Shown here: positions 1 to 5,101 of the stretch, one piece after another
Layout: every line of letters begins with the position of its first letter
Position numbering within the stretch: position 1 is the first letter of the stretch
From: Flavobacteriaceae bacterium
Lineage (GTDB): Bacteria > Bacteroidota > Bacteroidia > Flavobacteriales > Flavobacteriaceae
Direction: 5' to 3'
Assembly (NCBI GenBank): GCA_019752245.1
Contig: JAIEMH010000251.1
Location: 1-8,417 of the forward strand
Length of the DNA stretch: 8,417 nucleotides
The notes under the pieces: model-generated
Databases searched by the model: none
What the model was told of the DNA's origin: nothing
Seen by the model: only the letters and a program-made list of their open reading frames with translations
Translations under genes and position numbers: made by a program

Positions 1-2
1 AG

Positions 3-839
3 TGTTTTCAATCCGTTTTCTTGTGCAAAGTCAAACAATGACGAACGCATATCATTTTCAGTTTCAAAGGTCAATTCCCAAACGTTGTCGTGTGTGTTTT
101 TATATTTTATTAAGTCAGGCAATTTTGAAAACAATTCAATATTTATTTTTTTATCAAATTCGACTTCAATCACTTGTTCCTTAATTTCAGAAACCAGTTT
201 GTCAAGTTTTTTATCGGTTACAATTTTTCCATTATTGATGATGATAACTCTGTCGCAAATGGCTTCAACTTCTTGCATAATATGTGTAGAAAGAAAAACG
301 GTTTTGTTTTTTCCAACGTTTTTAATCACATTTCTAATTTCTACTAATTGATTTGGATCTAAACCTGTAGTGGGTTCATCCAAAATTAATACATCAGGAT
401 TGTGTAATAATGCAGTTGCCAATCCAACTCTTTGACGATATCCTTTAGACAATTGACCAATTTTTTTGTGGCTTTCTGGCAATAATCCAGTAAGTTCAAT
501 TACTTCTTCAATTCGTGATTTTGCAACTTTATAAACATCAGCATTAAATTCTAAATATTCACGAACATACAAATCCAAATACAACGGATTGTGTTCTGCC
601 AAATAGCCTACAGAAAGTTGTACCGCTTTTTGGCTTTCATTTACATCATTTCCGTTTACAGATGCTTTTCCTTCATCGGCATTGATATAAGTCGTCAAAA
701 TTTTCATTAAAGTAGATTTTCCAGCACCATTTGGTCCAAGAAAACCAACAATTTCTCCTTTTTTTACAGAAAATGAAACATTATCTAGCGCTTTTTGAGC
801 ACCATAACTTTTCGAAATATTTTGAACTTCTATTGACAT
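3..839 (-). CDS. gldA: GldA, gliding-motility ABC transporter ATP-binding subunit (3' end cut by window edge)
   Basis: This is the ATPase subunit of an ABC-2 type exporter. In Flavobacterium, GldA works with the membrane proteins GldF and GldG in gliding motility and acts on the cytoplasmic face of the inner membrane. I translated it from the ATG at 839-837; 279 codons are visible and the C-terminus lies beyond the left edge. The nucleotide-binding domain is complete: Walker A GPNGAGKST (residues 35-43), signature LSKGYRQ (130-136), Walker B VLILDEP (150-156), D-loop GLDP (159-162) and switch His186. The Q-loop position appears to be Glu82 (GYLAEHNP). Residues from about 225 onward match the C-terminal extension of GldA-type ATPases rather than the core. 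It is divergent from the M28 peptidase gene. A close generic ABC-2 ATPase remains possible, but the overall sequence strongly recalls GldA. Confidence 0.88.
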   Translation of the reverse strand, partial: MSIEVQNISKSYGAQKALDNVSFSVKKGEIVGFLGPNGAGKSTLMKILTTYINADEGKASVNGNDVNESQKAVQLSVGYLAEHNPLYLDLYVREYLEFNADVYKVAKSRIEEVIELTGLLPESHKKIGQLSKGYRQRVGLATALLHNPDVLILDEPTTGLDPNQLVEIRNVIKNVGKNKTVFLSTHIMQEVEAICDRVIIINNGKIVTDKKLDKLVSEIKEQVIEVEFDKKINIELFSKLPDLIKYKNTHDNVWELTFETENDMRSSLFDFAQENGLKT

Positions 840-855
840 AACTAGATATTTGTAG

Positions 856-863
856 CAAATGTA
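856..863 (-). promoter_or_regulatory. Putative -7 promoter element of gldA
   Basis: The minus strand reads TACATTTG here, an exact match to the Bacteroidota -7 consensus TAnnTTTG. It sits 16 bases before the gldA ATG, so the transcript would start about 10 bases before the start codon. I do not see a TTG -33 box at the usual distance (about 17-23 bases upstream), so this is a partial promoter match only. Confidence 0.45.
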
Positions 864-959
864 AACAGAAATATTTTTGAATTATTGTTTTTCTCGCCAC
901 ATTAGTTATTTTTTTAAATATCATTTCTATATTTACTACTTATAAAGTTAAAATTACTC

Positions 960-1892
960 ATGAAAAAACTAATTCTATTATTGTTCGTGTTTGGATTGTC
1001 GGTTCAAGCTCAAGACAAACCAAAAATCCTAAAAGAAGAAGTAACAAGAATCGAAACTGAATTAGCATCCGATAAAATGCAAGGAAGAGCGATTTTTACT
1101 CCTGGAATAGATTCTGCTTCGGTATTTATTGAAAAAGAATTTGCCAAAATTGGGCTATCGTATTTTAATGACTTAAAAAATTACAAACAAGAATTTATAG
1201 CTAAAGGTAAATCGGCCAACAACGTAATTGGAATACTTCCTGGAAAATCTAAACCAGATGAATTTGTTATATTTTCTGCTCATTTTGACCATTTAGGAAT
1301 GGATGATTCTGAAAGTGATAAAGTATTCAATGGCGCCAATGACGATGCTTCAGGAGTTACAGCAGTTATTGCTTTAGCCAAATATTTTAAAGAGTTAAAC
1401 AATAATGAGCGCACCATTATTTTTGTAACCTTTACAGGTGAAGAAGTTGGTGGATTTGGTTCTGGATTTTTCTCTAAAAACATGAATGCCAACAAAGTTG
1501 TGGCAATGTTCAACATAGAAATGATAGGAACAGAAAGCAAATGGAATAAAAATTCAGCCTATATAACAGGGTTTGAAAAATCTGATTTTGGAACTATTTT
1601 GCAAAAGAATTTAAAAGGTTCCAATTTCAATTTCTACGAAGACCCGTATCCAAGAGAACAACTTTTTTACCGATCAGACAATGCAAGATTAGCAGCTTTG
1701 GGAGTTCCAGCGCATACAATTTCAACTTCCAAAATGGATTCTGAAGCCAATTACCATCAGTTGAGTGATGAAGTTTCTACATTGGATTTGGATAACATGA
1801 CCGAAATTATAAAAGCAATCGCCATCAGTTCAGAATCTATTATTAAAGGAGTTGATACACCAACGAGAGTTAAAAAGCTCAGAGAAAATTAA
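960..1892 (+). CDS. Secreted M28-family zinc peptidase
   Basis: This is a predicted zinc exopeptidase of the M28 (aminopeptidase Y/Aeromonas aminopeptidase) family. Residues 1-17 form a signal peptide (Lys2-Lys3, a hydrophobic stretch, cleavage after VQA before Gln18), so it should act in the periplasm or outside the cell. The metal-site order of the family is visible: His108 with Asp110 in SAHFDH, the bridging Asp128 in GANDDASG, catalytic Glu161 and ligand Glu162 in TGEEVG, the fourth ligand position in NIEMIG (Glu187 where many members have Asp), and His266 in YHQLSDE. At 310 aa it fits a single catalytic domain; I see no PA or C-terminal sorting domain. Substrate cannot be read from the sequence. 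It stands alone between gldA and the aromatic operon, with a possible terminator right after the stop. Confidence 0.88.
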   Translation: MKKLILLLFVFGLSVQAQDKPKILKEEVTRIETELASDKMQGRAIFTPGIDSASVFIEKEFAKIGLSYFNDLKNYKQEFIAKGKSANNVIGILPGKSKPDEFVIFSAHFDHLGMDDSESDKVFNGANDDASGVTAVIALAKYFKELNNNERTIIFVTFTGEEVGGFGSGFFSKNMNANKVVAMFNIEMIGTESKWNKNSAYITGFEKSDFGTILQKNLKGSNFNFYEDPYPREQLFYRSDNARLAALGVPAHTISTSKMDSEANYHQLSDEVSTLDLDNMTEIIKAIAISSESIIKGVDTPTRVKKLREN

Positions 1893-1922
1893 GTTTCACG
1901 AAAACGTTTCCGTAACTTTTTT
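1891..1922 (+). terminator. Possible intrinsic terminator of the M28 peptidase gene
   Basis: The hairpin overlaps the stop codon. AAGTT (1891-1895) pairs with AACTT (1914-1918), and after a 2-base bulge ACG (1898-1900) pairs with CGT (1911-1913), closing a 10-base loop. A run of six T (1917-1922) and further T-rich sequence follow. The stem is short and bulged, so this is a moderate call. If real, it isolates the downstream leader from read-through. Confidence 0.4.
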
Positions 1923-1930
1923 AATATTTT

Positions 1931-1963
1931 TTGTAAAACCTAAACTTTAATTTTCTACTTTAG
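1931..1963 (+). promoter_or_regulatory. Putative promoter of the aromatic leader and operon
   Basis: A TTG (1931-1933, at the end of a T-run) lies 22 bases upstream of TACTTTAG (1956-1963). The latter matches the Bacteroidota -7 consensus TAnnTTTG except at one base. Transcription would start near 1968-1971, giving a 5' leader of only about 12 bases before the leader-peptide ATG at 1982. The spacing is at the long end of the usual range. The short distance to the leader peptide is what an attenuator needs. Confidence 0.5.
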
Positions 1964-1981
1964 CAAAACATAAAAACAACA

Positions 1982-2074
1982 ATGAGCACAATTTTCGCTA
2001 CATATTATAACAATTTTTCTTATTTCTTTTTTTGGAAGAAACAGGGATTGTTATTGTGTTATGTAAAGAAGTAA
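1982..2074 (+). CDS. Aromatic-rich leader peptide (attenuator leader), 30 aa
   Basis: A short open frame of 30 codons plus TAA lies upstream of pheA. Residues 8-18 read YYNNFSYFFFW: three Tyr, four Phe and one Trp in eleven codons. In total 10 of 30 residues are aromatic (Tyr8, 9, 14, 27; Phe5, 12, 15, 16, 17; Trp18). It is preceded by an A-rich stretch (1965-1981) typical of Bacteroidota translation starts and by a promoter-like element. It has no signal peptide and resembles no known functional protein. Its expected role is to be translated: ribosomes stall at Tyr, Phe or Trp codons when the charged tRNA is scarce, which changes folding of the RNA downstream. The next genes make Phe and Tyr, the classic arrangement of pheL/trpL-type leaders. 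Translation is inferred, not shown. Confidence 0.85.
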   Translation: MSTIFATYYNNFSYFFFWKKQGLLLCYVKK

Positions 2075-2103
2075 TTTATATAAAAACATAAATATTCAAT
2101 CCC
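2044..2103 (+). promoter_or_regulatory. Antiterminator structure of the aromatic attenuator
   Basis: GGGATTG (2044-2050, within leader codons 21-23) is exactly complementary to CAATCCC (2097-2103). Inside this helix, TTATGT (2059-2064) is exactly complementary to ACATAA (2086-2091), separated from the first helix by an internal loop. The first helix uses bases 2098-2103, which are also the 5' arm of the terminator, so the two structures exclude each other. A ribosome stalled at Phe15-Trp18 would leave 2044-2050 mostly free and favour the antiterminator. A ribosome moving through codons 19-30 would mask it. The pairing is read directly from sequence; the switching is inferred. Confidence 0.72.
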
Positions 2104-2126
2104 GATGCAAATCGGGATTTTTTTTT
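2098..2126 (+). terminator. Attenuator intrinsic terminator before pheA
   Basis: AATCCCGAT (2098-2106) pairs perfectly with ATCGGGATT (2111-2119): a 9-bp stem with four G-C pairs closed by a GCAA tetraloop of the stable GNRA class. A run of nine T (2118-2126) follows. It ends only 8 bases before the pheA ATG, downstream of the aromatic leader peptide. It cannot be the ordinary end of the M28 gene, because a promoter-like element and the leader frame lie between. Its job is most likely conditional termination of the aromatic operon. Confidence 0.9.
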
Positions 2127-2133
2127 GACCAAA

Positions 2134-2961
2134 ATGAAAGAAAAAGTAGCCATACAAGGAATTGAAGGATCGTTTCATCATCAAGTTGCTCTAGAATATT
2201 TTCAAGAAAATGTTGAGCTTGACGAATGTTTGTCGTTTGAAGTGCTAGTTGATAGCATCTTAAATAACAAATCGGAATTGGCCGTAATGGCAATTGAAAA
2301 TTCTATTGCAGGTTCAATAATTCCAAATTACGCCTTAATTGACAAGAATAACTTGCACATTATTGGCGAATATTATTTAGATATTATTCAAAATTTAATG
2401 GTTCTAAACGGACAAAAATTGGAAGAAATTCAAGAAGTACATTCGCATCCAATGGCATTATTGCAATGTATGGATTTCTTGAAAAAGCATCCGCAGATTA
2501 AATTAGTTGAAGATAAAGATACAGCCGAAACAGCAAGAAGAATTCATCAAAATCAATTAAAAAATATTGCAGCAATTGGAAGTAAAGTAGCAGCAGAAAT
2601 GTATGATTTAAATATAATTGCGCCCGAAATTCAAACTGTTAACAATAACATGACCCGATTTTTTATTTTGAGTAAAGAAGAAAGTCGTGTGCCAAAAGAA
2701 GAAATCAACAAAGCATCATTGAAATTTGAATTAGACGACACGCCAGGAAGTTTGGCAACAGTTTTAAACGTGATGACGAATTGTAAATTAAACCTAACCA
2801 AAATTCAGTCAATGCCAATAATAGAAACACCTTTTCAATATTCATTTTTTGTAGATGTAGTTTTTGAAAAGTACAAACATTATGAAAAAGCGACCAAAAT
2901 TTTACAAATCATGACCAATCATTTTAAGGTTTTAGGAGAATACAAGAGCAAAAAGCAATAG
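2134..2961 (+). CDS. pheA: Prephenate dehydratase with ACT domain
   Basis: This cytoplasmic enzyme converts prephenate to phenylpyruvate, the committed step to phenylalanine. It is monofunctional: 275 aa, with no N-terminal chorismate mutase. The catalytic domain covers about residues 4-182, with a GIEGSFHHQVA opening (9-19), AIENSIAGSI (53-62), HSHPMALLQC (103-112) and the catalytic Thr-Arg-Phe motif at 174-176. An ACT domain follows (about 194-270), with PGSL (204-207) in place of the usual GALV-type loop and QSMP (225-228) where Phe-inhibited enzymes have ESRP. I chose ATG 2134. An in-frame TTG at 2125 lies in the terminator T-run and adds residues not typical of the family. It is the first gene of the aromatic operon, directly behind the attenuator. 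Confidence 0.93.
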   Translation: MKEKVAIQGIEGSFHHQVALEYFQENVELDECLSFEVLVDSILNNKSELAVMAIENSIAGSIIPNYALIDKNNLHIIGEYYLDIIQNLMVLNGQKLEEIQEVHSHPMALLQCMDFLKKHPQIKLVEDKDTAETARRIHQNQLKNIAAIGSKVAAEMYDLNIIAPEIQTVNNNMTRFFILSKEESRVPKEEINKASLKFELDDTPGSLATVLNVMTNCKLNLTKIQSMPIIETPFQYSFFVDVVFEKYKHYEKATKILQIMTNHFKVLGEYKSKKQ

Positions 2962-3026
2962 CAAAATTCAACAACAAAAATCAATTGCAATAACAAAGTT
3001 CAAAATTGAAATTTGATATTGACATT
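2962..3026 (+). repeat. Short-period inverted repeat spacer between pheA and the aminotransferase gene
   Basis: The spacer opens with seven CAA-led units of 6-7 bases (CAA at 2962, 2969, 2975, 2982, 2988, 2994 and 3001). It then switches to units ending in TTG (3008, 3015, 3021) at the same period. The two orientations can pair, for example CAATA (2988-2992) with TATTG (3017-3021) and TTCAA with TTGAA around 2999-3010, giving a weak A/T-rich hairpin. No open frame is supported. Confidence 0.45.
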
Positions 3027-3033
3027 AAAAAAT

Positions 3034-4176
3034 ATGATTACAACAGCAAAAAGATTAGAAACCGTTCAAGAATACTACTTCTCAAGAAAATTGAAAGAAG
3101 TAAGACAACTTATGTCCGAAGGAAAACCAATTATTAATATGGGAATTGGAAGTCCAGATTTGGCGCCACATTCTTCTGTTATTGAAGCCATTCAAAACGC
3201 AATGTTTGATGACAAAGCGCACGAATATCAAAGTTATCAAGGATTGCCAGAATTGCGTCAAGGTTTTGCTAATTTCTATAAAAATCAATTTGATGTTGAT
3301 TTAGATTTTAATGTAGAAATGTTGCCATTAATGGGTTCTAAAGAAGGAATTATGCATATTTCATTAGCTTTTTTGAATGAAGGCGATGAAGTATTAATTC
3401 CAAATCCAGGTTATCCAACTTATGCTTCTGTAACCGAATTGGTACAGGCAAAAGCAGTTTTTTATGATTTAAAAGAAGACAACAATTGGCAACCCGATTT
3501 TGAAGCATTAGAAAAAACGGATTTATCAAAAGTAAAGTTAATGTGGGTTTGTTATCCGCATATGCCAACAGGCGCAAACGGAACTTTAGAATTGTATAAA
3601 AAACTAATTGATTTTGGGAAAAAACATCATATTTTAATTGTAAATGACAATCCATACAGTTTTGTTTTAAATGATAATCCGATATCAATTTTACAAGTTG
3701 AAGGAGCAAAAGAAATTTCTTTAGAATTAAATTCATTGAGCAAAACCTTCAATATGGCAGGTTGGCGCGTCGGAATGGTTTTGGGAAATTCAAAATTTAT
3801 CGATGCCGTTCTAAAAGTAAAAAGTAATATGGATTCGGGAATGTTCTACGGAATTCAAAAAGGCGCTATTGAAGCATTGAAATTAGGAAAAGATTGGTTT
3901 GAAAGTCAGAATGAAATTTATACAAAAAGACGAAATTTAATCTTTCAATTGGCAGAAAAATTAGGATGTACGTTCGATAAAAATTCGGTTGGATTATTTG
4001 TTTGGGCAAAATTATCAGCTGGAATTCAATCGGAAGAATTCATTGATAATTTGTTATATGAAAAGCATATTTTTATAACACCAGGAACAATATTTGGAAG
4101 CAACGGTGAAGGATATATTAGATTTTCATTGTGTGTGAAAGAAAAAAATATTCTTGAAGCAATAAAAAGATTTTAG
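3034..4176 (+). CDS. PLP-dependent class I/II aminotransferase, probably aromatic
   Basis: This is a fold-type I aminotransferase of 380 aa. Visible features are the NMGIGSPD substrate loop (35-42), YQSYQGLPELR (65-75), NPGYPTY (124-130), Asp205 for the PLP ring nitrogen in NDNPYS (204-209), the Schiff-base Lys237 in SLSKTFNMAGWRVG (234-247), and Arg363 in YIRFSL for the substrate carboxylate. The usual NPTG motif reads HMPTG (176-180), so Met177 stands where an Asn normally contacts PLP. It lies between pheA and tyrA, 2 bases before tyrA, so it probably aminates phenylpyruvate and 4-hydroxyphenylpyruvate with glutamate as donor. That specificity is inferred from context; aspartate, methionine or other amino acids are possible. 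I chose ATG 3034 over an upstream in-frame TTG at 3013, which lies in the repeat spacer. Confidence 0.88.
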   Translation: MITTAKRLETVQEYYFSRKLKEVRQLMSEGKPIINMGIGSPDLAPHSSVIEAIQNAMFDDKAHEYQSYQGLPELRQGFANFYKNQFDVDLDFNVEMLPLMGSKEGIMHISLAFLNEGDEVLIPNPGYPTYASVTELVQAKAVFYDLKEDNNWQPDFEALEKTDLSKVKLMWVCYPHMPTGANGTLELYKKLIDFGKKHHILIVNDNPYSFVLNDNPISILQVEGAKEISLELNSLSKTFNMAGWRVGMVLGNSKFIDAVLKVKSNMDSGMFYGIQKGAIEALKLGKDWFESQNEIYTKRRNLIFQLAEKLGCTFDKNSVGLFVWAKLSAGIQSEEFIDNLLYEKHIFITPGTIFGSNGEGYIRFSLCVKEKNILEAIKRF

Positions 4177-4178
4177 TT

Positions 4179-5018
4179 ATGAAAGTATTTATAATAGGAA
4201 TTGGATTAATCGGCGGTTCGATGGCATTAGACATAAAATCAATTTATGATGATGCAACCATTTTCGGAATTGATGCCAACGAAAACCATTTGGATGAAGC
4301 AATTCAACTTGAATTAATAGATGAAAAAGCATCTGAAAATGATTTAATTAACGCAGATTTGGTAATTGTTTCTGTTCCAGTTGATGTTGGTTTAGTAATT
4401 TTGCCAAACATTTTAGATTCAATTGGAGAACAAACTTTGGTTTTTGATGTTGGTTCAACTAAATTTCCAATTTGCGAAGCGATTAAAAATCATCCGAAAA
4501 GAAGAAATTTTTTAGCATGTCATCCAATTGCTGGAACTGAGTTTTCTGGACCAAAAGCCGCTATAAAAGGATTGTTTGAAGGAAAAACTAACATCATTTG
4601 TGAAGTCGAAAAAACAACATTCAAATTGCAAGAAACGGCAATGGATTTGTTCAAAAAACTCGGAATGCGAATTCGTTATATGGATCCGAAATCGCATGAT
4701 AAACACATTGCTTATGTTTCGCATTTGTCACATATAAGTTCGTTTATGCTAGGAAAAACAGTAATTGAGAAAGAAAAAGACGAGCAAGATATTTTTGACA
4801 TGGCAGGTTCGGGATTTGAAAGTACGGTTCGTTTAGCTAAAAGTTCACCAGCAATGTGGACACCAATTTTTAAACAAAACAAAAAACAAGTGGTAAAATC
4901 GTTAGAAGAGTACATTCAGAATTTAACGCATTTTAAAGAATTATTAGAAAACGATAACTACGAAGAAGTTTATAACGAAATGCAGAATACTAATAGAATT
5001 AAAGAGATATTAAAATAA
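4179..5018 (+). CDS. tyrA: Prephenate dehydrogenase
   Basis: This enzyme oxidatively decarboxylates prephenate to 4-hydroxyphenylpyruvate, the committed step to tyrosine. At 279 aa it is the short monofunctional form. An N-terminal Rossmann domain carries GIGLIGGS (7-14), followed by Asp32 at the end of the second strand (FGIDAN), which suggests NAD rather than NADP. VSVPVD (64-69) and DVGSTK (90-95) follow. The catalytic HPIAGTE motif is at 115-121 (His115), then SHLSH (181-185) and GSGFESTVRLAKSSPAMW (210-227) with Arg218, which in TyrA enzymes contacts the substrate. The C-terminal part is the helical dimerisation domain. There is no ACT domain and no fused chorismate mutase. It follows the aminotransferase gene with a 2-base gap, so the two are likely translationally coupled. 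Confidence 0.93.
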   Translation: MKVFIIGIGLIGGSMALDIKSIYDDATIFGIDANENHLDEAIQLELIDEKASENDLINADLVIVSVPVDVGLVILPNILDSIGEQTLVFDVGSTKFPICEAIKNHPKRRNFLACHPIAGTEFSGPKAAIKGLFEGKTNIICEVEKTTFKLQETAMDLFKKLGMRIRYMDPKSHDKHIAYVSHLSHISSFMLGKTVIEKEKDEQDIFDMAGSGFESTVRLAKSSPAMWTPIFKQNKKQVVKSLEEYIQNLTHFKELLENDNYEEVYNEMQNTNRIKEILK

Positions 5019-5019
5019 A

Positions 5020-5096
5020 TGTATACTGTAAAATTGTAAACTGTATATCGCTCAAAGCTTTTACATTTTACAATAATACATTATACAATATACAAT
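5020..5096 (+). repeat. Opposed heptad-repeat hairpin between tyrA and the DAHP synthase gene
   Basis: The left arm holds four units starting with TGTA, spaced 7-8 bases (TGTA at 5020, 5027, 5035 and 5042, counting TGTA at the third as part of TTGTAAA). The right arm holds five units ending in ACA with the same period (ending at 5065, 5072, 5080, 5087 and 5094). TGTATA (5020-5025) pairs with TATACA (5089-5094), TGTA (5027-5030) with TACA (5084-5087), AAT with ATT (5080-5082), GTA with TAC (5077-5079), and TGTA (5042-5045) with TACA (5069-5072). This gives an imperfect hairpin of about 20 pairs, ending 7 bases before the next ATG. There is no T-tract, so it is not a standard terminator. Confidence 0.55.
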
Positions 5097-5101
5097 CAAA
5101 A

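Noticed and set aside
2..351. Two plus-strand open frames at the left edge
   Set aside because: Both are antisense to gldA, whose ABC motifs are unmistakable in the minus-strand frame.
928..935. TATATTTA as a -7 box for the M28 peptidase gene
   Set aside because: It misses the final G of the consensus and has no TTG at the right distance; the nearest is about 40 bases upstream.
1964..2126. T-box or metabolite riboswitch as the explanation of the pheA leader
   Set aside because: The leader is only about 160 bases and has no T-box consensus or known aptamer fold that I can see. The aromatic-rich frame explains it better.
2125..2133. In-frame TTG start that would add three residues to PheA
   Set aside because: It lies in the T-run of the terminator. 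ATG 2134 gives the usual family N-terminus.
2096..2293. Minus-strand 65-residue frame across the start of pheA
   Set aside because: It reads back through the attenuator terminator and overlaps pheA; no recognisable protein features.
3013..3033. In-frame TTG start that would add seven residues to the aminotransferase
   Set aside because: The extension falls inside the repeat spacer. ATG 3034 is the better start.
3350..3736. Minus-strand 128-residue frame inside the aminotransferase gene
   Set aside because: It is antisense to conserved aminotransferase motifs and has a biased composition rich in Leu and Lys.
5020..5096. CRISPR array or IS-end inverted repeats
   Set aside because: Units are 7-8 bases with no spacers, and no transposase or target duplication is present.
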